The position numbers and the translations under genes were made by a program. This document shows, in pieces, positions 34,725 through 45,660 of a stretch of DNA of 64,000 bases. Positions within the stretch are counted from its first letter, which is position 1; the number at the start of each line of letters is the position of its first letter. This DNA is from Lonicera japonica (lineage: Eukaryota > Streptophyta > Magnoliopsida > Dipsacales > Caprifoliaceae): contig CM038469.1 of the NCBI GenBank assembly GCA_021464415.1, positions 350,501 through 414,500 on the forward strand, in the 5' to 3' direction. The notes under the pieces are model-generated. The model saw only the letters and a program-made list of their open reading frames with translations. It was not told where the DNA came from and ran no database searches.

Positions 34725-35208
34725 CAACATCTCCTTATTGCTCAAAGTCGACATAAGCGTTATGCCGATAAGCGTTGTCGTCCTTTTAAGTTCAAATTGG
34801 TAGTCATATATTTTTGAAAACCAAACCTCGTTTCAGTGGCAAAGGAAAATTAACTCTTCAATATCTTGGGCCGTTTGAAATCTTAGAGCGTGTTGGAAAT
34901 GTTTCTATTGTTTAACTTTGCCTTCGCAGATGTCGCTTGTTCATAATATCTTTCATGTGTTAATGCTTCGACAGTACGTTTATGATCCGTCCCATATTAT
35001 TCAATGGAAAGATTTTGAAATCCTTGATGATGGGACGTATGAAACACGGTCGATTCAAATCCTAGACCGTCGAGACCGAGTGTTGAGGAACAAAGTCATA
35101 CCGCTCGTCAAAGTTTTGTGGTTACACCACAGAGCCAAGGAGGTAACATGGGAAATGAAAATTGAGATCCACCATAAATATCCTGACTTATTCACTTAAA
35201 GTACGATA
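34725..35208 (+). pseudogene. Chromovirus integrase C-terminus and chromodomain-like tail
   Basis: Readable blocks are RHKRYADKRCRPFKF at about 34750, then NIFHVLMLRQYVYDPSHII and RRDRVLRNKVIPLVKVLW, with HHRAKEVTWEMKIEI..YPDLF at the end. The latter is the divergent chromodomain-like tail of Del/Tekay elements, thought to steer integration to heterochromatin. A stop and frame change lie between them. Confidence 0.8.
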
Positions 35209-36600
35209 TTTAAATTTTGAGGACGAAATTTTTATTATGAGGGAGATTGTAATACCTCGTAATGTAATTAGTGTAAAATTAGACACGTATTAACCTCAAT
35301 TAAGTGAAAATTTTGAAGAGTTTAGGAATCTGGATTAACCCTGGACCAAATTGTAAAATTTCATAAGTTAAGTATGGACTAAAATGTAAAGTTGCAAAAG
35401 TTCAGGGTTAAAATAATAAAGTTATGAAACTTCATGGTGAAATGTCGTAATTAAGTAAAAGTTAGATTTTGTTTAAGAACCGACCTAGCCTTGATTAAAT
35501 GACAGCTCCTTCATTTTCATCCTTTCATTTTTATGGCCGAGAGACATAAATAAAGAAAAAAAATAGGTGCGAATCTTTCTTTCTATAAATTGGTCATCCA
35601 GACTCCGCCGAATCGAGTCGAGCCTTAAGGGGAAGTTGTTCTATATGTCGATGCCTATACAAGGGTATAATAATTTTAGAGTTGTGCTGGTTAGGGTTCG
35701 GGTTATCATATCAAATTTCATTCTTTAGGACTAAATATTTTGAGGTAGGGGTTTAATTATTTTTAAAACCCGATAATATGATTTTAGTCTATATAAATCA
35801 TCATGTTCTAATTGTCTTTGTTTTAAGAATTATTATATGATGTTGATGATGATGTTTTATGATTAATAAAGCCATTGTCTTCTGATTTGAAGCAAGATAT
35901 GCCATTATACTTGATATATATATATGTGTGTGTGTTATTTGATATACATGAAGTATCCCTTAGATGTATAGATGTTGTATATTGATGAAATTGATTAATT
36001 AATGAATTATATACATCAAGGGACATGTACATAGATTTGTTATAGTTATATGGCGTAAGTTATTTCAAATGTTCATTTGTTAGCATGTTATGCAGAATAT
36101 GCATTGTTATTGTGTCAATCGGATTCTTGGAGATCTTTCAGCAAGCTCGGACTATTCTTATGGCCTATCATGTGGGCATATATCACGTATCTATAGTGTC
36201 GAAAACTTCTTATGTATGTTGTATCATTCTGGGATGTGATATGATCCCATGATGGATCTGATTATGAATTTTATTGTGGTCCTTCGATAATGAAAGGAAT
36301 ATGTATTGATTGGTGCTTGCCGGTGTGAAAATAAGTGGGGCTTGGTACCCTTAGGTTGAAAATCCCTAAATCCCCAGGGGACGGTAATGAGGTCAACTGT
36401 CTAGAGCCAGGGGTGAGTTGCCTGAAAATCTAGACCTCGGTTTATTCTTTTATGGGCTGAATGATGTTATATCGTGATTATGTTCGGTCTAGCTTTGGTA
36501 TCTCTTGGGGGTGGTCAGGCCCATTGTTATTATTATTATGATTTAGTTCGGCTTCGATATTCTCTCTGTATAATTGTTGATATAAGGGAGGTAACCTGCA

Positions 36601-37408
36601 TGTAACACCCCGTGTTCATATTAAGGTTAAGTATGTTGTATTAGGTTTCTTTACACTCATGCAAGTGATCTTTTAGTGATTCGGGTGGTCCAAATTAATT
36701 TTGGTTGGTAAATAGGAAGTTTTGGGTTCTTTGTGATTCGTTAATTTGAGCTAACTTTGGGCTATTGTAATTCCTCCGTTACTTATCCGATTAAAGTTTC
36801 TCTTGCGTATGTGTCTAGTATTTACATCATTCTACAACTTCCGTGTTTTTCTTGAAAGCTAATTCGCACTACTCGTGGGTCAAAACAGGGCGCGAAGTAG
36901 GCACGTCACTAAATTCTGGTGGTTTGATAGCGTTCGGCAGAGCGCTGTCTTTGGTGAATTTATGGGAACAATGAGTCCATAATTTGGGAAAACTTCCTCT
37001 TAGAAAGTTGTAGACCTTTGAAATACCTTTCCGTGCATATAAAGAACACCTCAATCGGAGTTCCGAGTCAAAAGTTATGGCCAAAACAAAAACAGTGCTC
37101 TAGAACCAAAAAATCTGCGCGAGTTACTGTAGCAACCGACTTAAAGTCGGTTTTAGCTCGTTTTAAGCCATTTTTCAACTATTTTCGAACCAGCCACTTC
37201 CACTAAATTCTAGAGAGTTCTAGAGAGAGAAAGATAGGTGTTTTTGAGCGTCTCTTACCTATTTTCACTCCCGATCGAAGGATTAAACATCGAAAAATAT
37301 CCGAAACACCTCCTAGCTTGCTATTCATCATCTTCTACCTTGAGTACTCTTTGGGAAAGCTTGAAGCATCAAATTTCCTTCTTCTTTCTCACTCATAAAC
37401 TGAGGTAG
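36601..37408 (+). repeat. 5' fragment of a TGTAACACCCCG-type LTR
   Basis: It is homologous to 5260-6200 in ordered blocks, starts at the exact LTR terminus and stops after GAGGTAGGA, where the second solo LTR reads CTAAGGTAGGA. The right LTR of the chromovirus lacks the bases corresponding to 816-990 of the left LTR at this junction, so insertion was accompanied by deletion. Confidence 0.7.
37134..37152. repeat. Perfect 9-bp inverted repeat AACCGACTT/AAGTCGGTT
   Basis: The arms are separated by one base. It sits about 100 bases after AAAAGTTATGG in the LTR leader, the position where the second solo LTR has ATGATCGATCAT. Confidence 0.85.
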
Positions 37409-37642
37409 GAATGAAAATGCGACTAGGTCAGGAACGAAGTATAAGTCTCTGATACCGACTCATTTTTATTGTACTTATATGTGTAAGGCAAGCCACGGCT
37501 AGTGTGACGCCCTGCGAGTGATGGAGTACTCCCTTGGGTGGAGGAATTGTAGCTCAAAGGGAGCATCCCACACCGGAAGATGGGGGATCCTTGGAAACCC
37601 ATATAAGTAAGAATCTGTCGCTAATTAAGTACGAGGCCTTTT

Positions 37643-37749
37643 GGGAGGCTCACTGGCTTCGGATCCCATGAGAACTCCGAAGTTAAGCGTGCTTGGACTA
37701 GAGCAATCCCAGGATGGGTGACCCCCTGGGAAGCTGGTTGTGAGCTCCC
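37643..37749 (+). ncRNA. 5S rRNA-like domain in the left Cassandra LTR
   Basis: GGATCCCATGAGAACTCCGA and AGTTAAGCGTGCTTGG match plant 5S rRNA, including box A. AGGATGGGTGACC and CCTGGGAAG match the intermediate element and box C. The ends differ from genuine 5S but still pair (GGGAGGCTCAC with GTGAGCTCCC), so the terminal stem is kept. Established knowledge: Cassandra LTRs carry 5S-derived sequence that can use RNA polymerase III. It is not a ribosomal 5S gene. Confidence 0.9.
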
Positions 37750-38057
37750 AAAAATAAAACCGTGAGGGTAGACGTTCCGGGGCTGAGGCCTGGCTGTAGC
37801 TACCCAAAGCGGACAATATCGTACTGAGGTGGGACCGGGTCATTACAAATGTTATCAGAGCGGACCTCGCCGAGTACGGTGTGTCGACGAGGACGTCGAT
37901 TCCCTTGGGGGGAAGGATGTGACGCCCTGCGAGTGATGGAGTACTCCCTTGGGTGGAGGAATTGTAGCTCAAAGGGGGCATCCCACACTGGAAGATGGGG
38001 GATCCTTGAAAACCCATATAAGTAAGAATCGGTCGCTAATTAAGTACGAGGCCTTTT

Positions 38058-38164
38058 GGGAGGCTCACTGGCTTCGGATCCCATGAGAACTCCGAAGTTA
38101 AGCGTGCTTGGACTAGAGCAATCCCAGGATGGGTGACCCCCTGGGAAGCTGGTTGTGAGCTCCC
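38058..38164 (+). ncRNA. 5S rRNA-like domain in the right Cassandra LTR
   Basis: It is the second copy, apparently identical over this stretch to 37643-37749, with the same box A, box C and terminal stem. Confidence 0.9.
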
Positions 38165-38528
38165 AAAAACAAAGCCGTGAGGGTAGACGTTCCGGGACTG
38201 AGGCCTGGCTGTACGCTACCCAAAGCGAACAATATCGTATTGAGGTGGGACCGGGTCGTTACAACTAGCCTAAGTTGTTGTTTACCTTGCAATACATGTT
38301 GACATGGTTTGTATGTCTTTTGGATCACATGTATGTGTATGGGTGTATTTTATATTCCTATTTGTTATTACTGCCCACAACATGAATATCATGTTTGCTA
38401 CGTGACCTACCTGGATTCACTGTTTCATTATTTATATTAGACCTACTTTAGCTAGTCGAAGGTGGGTTAGTGACAGTCCAAGTCTTAATTACTGGTGTTA
38501 CCCTACTAATGAAGGCGGGGGTGTTACA

Positions 38529-39059
38529 TGGCTGAAAGCTTTCAGTCAAAACTTAAAGAACGGGCCAGTCCAGCTGACCCATAATCAGTCTGCGCGCAAT
38601 TTTTCGGTAGTGAGCTTTGCGTTTTTTTGCAATAACTTTATATTTTTAGTGATTTTAACTTTTTTCAAAAAGTATTTGGTCAGGAAATCTTCTATAAATA
38701 ATACCCATCATTGAGGGTCAAGCAAAGCAACCAACAAGGTCCAAACAAGCTGAAAACAATCCTACCAACAAAGACCAAACAAGCTATAAAAAATACAATT
38801 AAAGATGATAGGGACTATATATGTATACATAAAGTAAAAGTTACTAAAGTATATAAATAGTGAGAAAGAAAAGGGTTGATAGTACACATACAAAAACAAA
38901 TCGAAATTTGTCTTGAAGTTCAGAAAAGGTCTTGACAAATGTGTTTGTCCTGCTATAATTGCTTAAATTCCATAAAAACTATGCTAAAAATCACGTAAAA
39001 ATGAATCACATTACTAGCAGAGAAGTTTAATCATTATATATCTAAAATTCGTTAAATAT
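38529..39059. other. No gene seen; AT-rich flank
   Basis: It begins right after the chromovirus LTR end. There are no open frames with family features, no clear repeats and no element ends. Confidence 0.5.
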
Positions 39060-39068
39060 TACAAAATA

Positions 39069-40628
39069 GAGTAAATTACTAAAACGGCCTTTAAACTATA
39101 CACCGAGTTTCAATTTACCCACTAATCTTTTTTTTTCTCTCAATTTACCACTCAAACTTATAAGCTCATTTCAATCTCATACTTCTGTCCAAATTGCACT
39201 GTTACTTAAAAAAAATGAGTAAATTACCAAAATGGCAATTCAACTATACACCGAGTTTTAATTTACCCACTCAAATCCAAAAAAAAAAACCTTAACTAAT
39301 TAATTGTTAATCATCATCATTAACATCTTCCTCACTCTCTCTCACACCACTAAAACCATATAGATCTCTCTCAACACCACTAAACCCATTGCCATTGTCA
39401 CCACTTTCCTCGTCTCTGGTGTCTTGTTTTCACCCTCTCTCTCTTCTTCGGTGCCACACCACCTCGTTCTGCCGCACCAGTTCGAGCTCTGACCGCCGCT
39501 ATTTCCCACTTTCTAAGTTCTGAATTTTACTGATGCCCTTCGCTTCTCCCTTTTCCCTTCTCACTCCCACTCCACCCTCTTTCTTTCTTTCCCTTTACAA
39601 CAAGTCCATGGCTTTCCTTGACGAAGAGCAACAACCAGACCAGGACCAAACCCCGATCTTAAACCCCCAAATCATCGAGCCCTAACGGAGGAGATAATGA
39701 AGACGATACTGACGATGATTTCGATAAAGAAGAAGAGGAGGATGAAGAAGAAGAACCGGTGACCGAGGAATCGAAAATGCGTTTACAGAACCTATTCTAA
39801 AGGATATCTATAGAGAGTATTGCTAACGCTCGCTTTCAAAGGCTTCAGGCAATATTGTTCTGTCATTGATTTTTGGTGTTTAATTTGCTTCTTGTAGTTC
39901 ATTTGAGTTTTATTTTATCTGAAATCAAGGATTCGGTTATTTCCTAATGAATGAATTGGTGAGTTTTTAGGGAGTAATTGAACTATTAGAAGGGAGGAGG
40001 AGGAGGTAGAGAGAAATTGGGGATTATAAATTATAGAACTTTGGCAATGCTACATTAGAGAGCAAATGAGGGTAAGTGAGAAAATCATTAATTCTCGATG
40101 TTTGATTTGCTTGTCGTTAGTTATTGGGTTTAACCGAAATAAAAATTCTAATTTTTAGTGATGAATGAATTGGTGATTTTTTTAAAGAGTGATTGAACTA
40201 TTAGAGGAGAAGACATTGGAGCTAATTTAGTGGTGGTACTAGAGAAGAGGAAGAGGGTGAAAACGAGGCACCGAAGACAAGTGGTGGCAATGGCAATGGG
40301 TTTAGTGATATTGAGAGAGAGAGAGAGATAAATGGTTTTAGTAGTGTGAGAGAGAGTGATGAAGATGTTAATGATGACGATTAACAATTAATTAGCTAGG
40401 GCTTTCTTTCTTTTTGGATTTGAGTTAGTAAATTGAAACTCGGTGTATAGTTGAATAGCCATTTTGAGAATTTACTAATTTCTTTTAAAGTTAATGGTGC
40501 AATTTAGACAGAAGTATAAAATTGAAATGGGCTTATAAGTTTGAGCGGTAAATTGACAGAAAAAAAAAAGATGAGTGGGTAAATTGAAACTCGGTGTATA
40601 GTTGAATGACCATTTTGGTAACTTACTC
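39069..40628. mobile_element. Mutator-like element with long TIRs and 9-bp TSD
   Basis: TACAAAATA at 39060-39068 and 40629-40637 is a perfect 9-bp duplication, the size typical of Mutator-like elements. The ends GAGTAAATTACTAAAA and TTTTGGTAACTTACTC begin inverted repeats of about 370 bases (39069-39446 and 40260-40628) with several mismatches. Each arm contains its terminal ~110 bases twice (ACTATACACCGAGTTT at 39098 and 39243; its complement at 40435 and 40589). There is no transposase, so it is non-autonomous. Confidence 0.88.
39608..39850 (+). pseudogene. Acidic coding fragment inside the Mutator-like element
   Basis: An ATG at 39608 gives MAFLDEEQQPDQDQTPILNP and stops after 26 codons. 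In a shifted frame it continues with a strongly acidic run (DNEDDTDDDFDKEEEE) and then PVTEESKMRLQNLF before a stop. This looks like the N-terminal exon of a captured host gene (a Pack-MULE-like cargo), already broken. An acidic leader followed by such a motif occurs in plant Sam50/Omp85-type proteins, but I cannot identify the source with confidence. Confidence 0.4.
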
Positions 40629-40637
40629 TACAAAATA

Positions 40638-41445
40638 AACATATAGAAGGAGCTAAGAACTGTTTCATTATACCTAAAGAAAGCAAGACATGTAGTAATT
40701 GACCAAATTCTAAGTTTTTCCTTAACAAAATTTGCTAAAAGAAAAAAAAATTAGAGACAAAATATAATAACAAAGGACTTTTTAAGGTGCTTTCATATGA
40801 AATCGACATCTTTAAATAGTTAAAAAATAATTAAAAACAAAAAACTTTTAGGGAAAAAAAAACCGAAGTTTGGGGGTATTTGCAATTTTACCTCCGATAT
40901 TTGAAAACTTGCAAGCGTGCCTCAAAAGTAATTTTTCACTGCAAATTTGACCCTCCATCTAACTCCTCTGTTAAAGTTAACGGAAAGCTGACGTGGCAAC
41001 CAAACTTCAGGGTTTTTCGTTTTTTTTTTAATTTCTCATTTTCTATTGAAATGTTTATTTTTGCATTTAAAATAAATACATAAATAAACATTTTAATAGA
41101 AAATAAGAAAATAAGTAGGCAATGAAAACACATCAAAAAGCAAAATAAAAAAAAGTACCTAAAATTTTTAATACTTCGCAAAAATGCCTTAAAAAAACTG
41201 CTAATTTTCTAAATAAAAAGGCAAAATAATTTCTTTTTTACTAAATCTACATGCTTCTAACTAATAGGTTTTGAAATTCGAATTGCGAAAAATATATATA
41301 TTACTCATATTACATATAAAAATATTGGATTTTTGTGGTGTGTTTATAAATGATTTTGTTACAATTTTTTTTTTCTACCAGGTCGACATTACGAGTTCTT
41401 TTTTAAAAATAATAAAAAATTAAAATAATAATACAATTAATGGTG
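40638..41445. other. Intergenic, AT-rich, with a decayed dispersed repeat
   Basis: 40860-41010 (GGGGGTATTTGCAATTTTACC, CTCTGTTAAAGTTAACGGAA) reads like the end of a common plant dispersed repeat. An imperfect inverted repeat occurs at about 41030-41110 (CATTTTCTATTGAAATGTTTATT against its complement). There is no gene. Confidence 0.45.
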
Positions 41446-41450
41446 AGAAC

Positions 41451-42908
41451 TGATGGAGACATAAATACAGGATCGTTCGATATTGCGTATAGATTGAACA
41501 AAAAAACTTATGCTAAAACCCTATAAGAATAAAGGGATTTCACCTTTGTGGATCATGTAGAGGATCCATATGAGGAGACTAGGGTTTGAAAACATCATAT
41601 TGCGATTTGGCCAGATTTTTTTAATTCTCGCTGAGTTGCGAAAATTAATTTTTTTAGCTACCGAAACGACTTCTGATCGTCCTGATTTTTCGCAACATAA
41701 TGTTAACTTTGTGTTCCGAACCACATATCCAAAAATCATCCCGATCCAACGGTGGGATCAAAAGTTACGATTGATTTACGATTGTTGTGCCGAAAAACCT
41801 AAAAATCTTCTATTGTATTCCTTCCGCCATCAAATCTTGCACCGAGTGTGGGCTACGGTATCACCAAGATTTTCTCCACTCTTAATAGAACAAACCCTAA
41901 CTCATGAGAATTATTGTTCTAATGAGAAGTGACAAGGCTGGCGTATATATAAGGCTACGATAGGGACCTTAAGAAGAAATAAGTATATGGGCTTCCTATG
42001 GAAAGTTAGAATCCTAATTCTACTATGAATTAGTTCTTTCCATAAATTATAATTCACACCACTAAAAAATTATAATTGCACTCCCGTCCTTATCTCAAAA
42101 TTATATTCCGAGCTCCTTATTATTCTCCCCACGTTAAGATTACAGATAACCGTCATTTAAATTAAATTACTGACAATTATATTTAAATGACTTCTTAATC
42201 CTTGAGCCTACCACTTAACTTATTTGACATGTCGGATTAACATAATCCACTTGCAGGGTTTGACATGATCAAAACTTATAAGCTTCTCAAGGAGCTATCA
42301 TCAATCCCTATACCGGGACGTGGATTCCATCAATAATTAATATTCATCATACATATAGTGTCGTCATCCAATTCACGAAGATTATTGATCCATAAATGAA
42401 TCTCACTCATGTCCAGTCAAAACAACAAACATTACATATATATGTCTATTAATTATTTCAAGATTAAGAGCATAAGTAATCATAATAACCATGGGATTTT
42501 AAATTGTTTTATATAGTCAGTATAAAAACAATTAACCCAAAGTGGTCCTATTCAATACACACAAAGTGTACTAGCACAACGAGTTAAAACTATACCGTTT
42601 TCTGTAGTTAAGATAAACTACTAAAACTTGTGCTACAATCCTACCGATGGGTGTTCAATTCTATCTAAGACTATGAACCATTAAACTTATATTCCACAAG
42701 AACCGATGATAAGATCTTCTGTGTGTAAGCTATACTCTACACACCAAATCATCTACTATATGGAATAAAAGACACACATGCACAATATTTAAATAAATAA
42801 TATAATGCAACCATTGCCCATACAGATTCTCATTAAAATAGCAAAACCAAGTTTATAACATATCCAAACCAACAAGAAAATTATGGCTTTTAGTATATCA
42901 CTCTAACA
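41451..42908 (-). repeat. 3' LTR of the Ty1/copia element
   Basis: On the + strand it runs from TGATGGAGACATAAAT to TATCACTCTAACA. The adjacent ATCTCCCACTT (42909-42919) reads AAGTGGGAGAT on the - strand, the standard copia polypurine tract. It contains the module shared with Tat LTRs at about 41665-41765 and a + strand (antisense) TATA-like GTATATATAAGG at 41943. Confidence 0.92.
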
Positions 42909-43480
42909 ATCTCCCACTTAGACTCAAAGCCATGCAGCTATGCATCTCACTCCCATTCCCTCAACGTGAACACTCTATGTTTTCCCTTCTTATGAATCCT
43001 CGGCTCTTTCGAGTTCGCAACCGTTTCACTATTATCAAAATAAAGTGAGATAGCTTATAACGCTGAAGGTGCCACATCTAGATTCATGTGGAAGTTCCTG
43101 AGCCAAACCGCTGCCTTAGCTGCTTCTAAAGCAGCTACATATTCAACTTTCACGGTGGAGTCAGCAATGCCTGACTGCTTGATACTCCTCCAACCAATGA
43201 CTCCACTTCTTAGAGTAAACACATAACCTGAAGTTGACTTTCTGAAATTCTAACTTCTGACTAAAAATCCTTGTTTGTGTATCCAACAGGTACTAGACTA
43301 TTTTCCTGGTAAACCAACATAAAATCTTGAGTCCTGTTAAGGTACTTAAGTATATGTTTTACCACAGTCCAGTGTTCTTTCCCTAGATTAGACTGATATC
43401 TGCTAACCATATCAATGGTAAAGTAAATGTCTGGTCTAGTACACAATATAACATACATGAGGCTTCCCACTGCCGAAGCA
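42909..43480 (-). pseudogene. Copia RNase H, decayed
   Basis: The frame at 43261-43470 reads MGSLMYVILCTRPDIYF and VKHILKYLNRTQDFMLVY, then NSLVPVGYTNKDF, where the catalytic aspartate region is normally GYTDADF. The rest towards the LTR is recognisable only in pieces across frames. The role was removal of RNA from the RNA-DNA hybrid. Confidence 0.85.
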
Positions 43481-45000
43481 TAAGGAACTCCCCTTATCCT
43501 CTCTATCTTATCAAGTGTCTTATGACATTGATCTTGGATAGAGTGATTCCATACCTAAAAAGGGAGAAACCCTTTCTTGAAATCTTGTATACTAACTCTG
43601 GCAAGAATTGTATCGACATAAGTACTTTGGATAAGCCTAACATCCTATTTTTCCAATCTCGCAAAAGCTTAATACCAAGGATGTGACTGGCTTCTCCTAA
43701 GCCCTTTATATCGAAATGACTTGTTAACCATACCCTCACTGAAGATAATATTCACATATCGCTTCCAATAAGTAAGATATTATCCACATACAATACCTAA
43801 AATACCATCGCGCTTCGGCTGTGCCTTTTATACACACAAGACTCATCTGAACATTGATCAAAACCAAAAGATTTGATTTTATGGTCAAAACAGATGTTCC
43901 AAGATCTAGACACTTACTTAAGCCCATAAATGGGCTTCTTCAGCTTGCACAACATGTGCTCTTGGCCCTTTGCTATGAATCATTCTGGTTGCATCATATA
44001 GATACTTTTATCAAGACTTCTATTAAGGAAACATGTCTTGACATCCACTTGCCAAATCTCGTAATCAAGATGAGCCGCAATGGAAAAGAGAATCCAAATA
44101 GACTTTCGCATGGCTACCGATAAAAAGGTTTCATCATAATCGATCCTCTTCTTTCTGAGTGAACCCTTTTAACAACAAGCCTGTCTAATCCTCTCTATCT
44201 TTTATATACCCACTTGCATCCAATAGGTTTTATCCCTTCGGGTGGTTTTACAAGATTCTAGACTTTGTTAGAGTACATGGACTCTATTTTAGATTTCATA
44301 ACCCTTTGCCATTTTTTATATCTTTATCTTGAAGTACTTCATTGTAGTTAAAAATGGTTCGTTTCTTATTCATCAGGGACCTTATCATAAGACTCTCCCA
44401 AGAACATAAAACGACTAGGTTGACGAACAACCCTCCCACTACGATGAGGCACTACTTGTGTTTGTGTACATTGTGCAAATATTGAACATACTAACTCACT
44501 ATTCACACGTTGTACTGGTTCAAGAACCTATGTATTAGTGATTTATTCAAGATGTGCACAAGTATCGGCAATCCTCCCACTACGACAAAGTAATGGAATG
44601 TCGATATCCATTTACTGTGGTATTTCCTCTTGTACTAAAGGTATAGACGAATTATGCCCTGTTTTTCTCTCCTCTCATTTCCACTACAACAACACTACTT
44701 TTGGGCTTATGGTCTATGATATAATCCTCTTCTAAGAATCTGGCATTGATAACAATAACCTTACATTCTCGAGGATTATAAAATAAACCACCATTGATTC
44801 CTTTTGGATACGTAACAAAGAATTACACTTCTATTCTTGATTCCAACAAATCCGCATTACCGTTCAACACATGTGCTGGACTACCCCATATTCGAATATG
44901 CCGCAGACTAGGCTTACGCCCAGTTCGCAATTCTATACGTGTAGTAGGTACTGACTTTGATGGTACCAAGTTCAGAATATATGTAGCTATTTCTAAAGCA
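43481..45000 (-). pseudogene. Copia reverse transcriptase, decayed
   Basis: Pieces include VWLTSHFDIKGLGEASHILG (43503-43739) and, in neighbouring frames, the region before it around the YVDN-like active site (YCMWII in the frame at 43736-43927, shifted). Frames change several times and the + strand open frames at 43854-44123 and 44794-45018 are shadows. Function is lost. Confidence 0.8.
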
Positions 45001-45002
45001 TA

Positions 45003-45660
45003 TCACCAAAAAGAATAAGGTAGGTCTGAATAACTCATAATATATCTTACCATTTCTATAAGAGTCTTATTCCTTCTTTCTACTACACCATCATGCTCTG
45101 GCATCCCCGGTGCAGACAACTGGGATGTAATACCATTCTCTAATAAGTATTCCTTGAATTCTCCCAAGAGGTATTCACCACCACGATCTGATCGTAGTGA
45201 CTTGATACATTTTCCTAGACGCTTCTCCGTTTCTGTCTTGAATTCTTTGAATTTCTCAAAGACTTCAGACTTACGTCGCATTAAGTAAATATATCTATAC
45301 TTTAAATAATCATCTACAAATGTGATAAAATACTCAAAGCCTCCTCTAGTCTAGACATTCATGTGACCATACAAATTAGAGTCAACCAGTTTTAACTATT
45401 CTTTAGCGCTATAACCTTTTTTCGATAATGATCTTTTAGTCATTTTACCTTCTAAACAGGATTCACAAACTGGAAGTGCCTCCACTTCCAATGAACCTAA
45501 TGGTCCATTTTCAACAAGTTTTTGAATTCTTTTTAGATTAATATGACCAAGGTGTAAGTGCCAAAGATACATTTGGTTCATTTTGAAGGTTTATTTCTCT
45601 TAATTGGTAAACTATTAATGCTATTCGATTCACTCAGTTGTAGTACTGACAAGTCAGGAT
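45003..45660 (-). pseudogene. Copia integrase, decayed
   Basis: The zinc region reads LWHLHLGHINLKRI and CESCLEGKMTKR (45396-45581), giving the HHCC residues. The core frame 45003-45281 has SLRSDRGGEYLLGEF with the second catalytic D and HDGVVERRNKTLIEM with the catalytic E. The first catalytic D region lies between the two frames and is broken by a stop. Confidence 0.85.

Larger units (their letters stand above)
37503..38263 (+). mobile_element. Cassandra-type TRIM with 5S rRNA-like LTRs, complete
   Basis: Two LTRs (37503-37847, 345 bp; 37918-38263, 346 bp) start TGTGACGCCCTGCGAG and end GGTCATTACA/GGTCGTTACA. The 70-base interior has a primer site TGTTATCAGAGC (37850-37861, one base off the Met-tRNA site) and a purine-rich TTGGGGGGAAGGATG before the second LTR. 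GCTAG (37498-37502) and ACTAG (38264-38268) are the TSD with one change; the left LTR of the host chromovirus has an uninterrupted AGCTAGCC at the same place. There is no coding capacity, as is normal for this family. LTRs are almost identical. Confidence 0.95.
1..38528 (+). mobile_element. Decayed Ty3/gypsy chromovirus (Tekay/Del-like), host of nested insertions
   Basis: Two related LTRs (1-1339, cut by the window start, and 35248-38528) flank + strand remnants in the order gag, protease, RT, integrase, chromodomain-like tail. The window opens with a stretch that recurs at 35888, about 640 bases inside the right LTR. A Met-tRNA-like primer site follows the left LTR and a purine-rich stretch precedes the right one. 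The reading frame is broken by stops, substitutions in catalytic residues, a deletion of most of RNase H, and insertions at 1742-3760 and 5260-33195. Lineage rests on the integrase and the C-terminal tail at 34918-35199. This is the oldest layer and cannot encode its own proteins. Confidence 0.85.
35248..38528 (+). repeat. Right LTR of the chromovirus, with two insertions
   Basis: It begins TGTAATACCTCG after the purine-rich ATGAGGGAGAT and ends GGGGGTGTTACA. 35888-36600 and 37409-38528 match the left LTR. Between them lie an LTR fragment (36601-37408) that replaces about 170 bases of LTR, and a full Cassandra (37503-38263). Confidence 0.85.

Noticed and set aside
37643..37749. Genuine 5S rRNA gene
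   Set aside because: Only the inner ~75 bases match 5S; the ends do not, there are two copies in direct LTRs with primer site and TSD, and no 5S spacer array. It is Cassandra.
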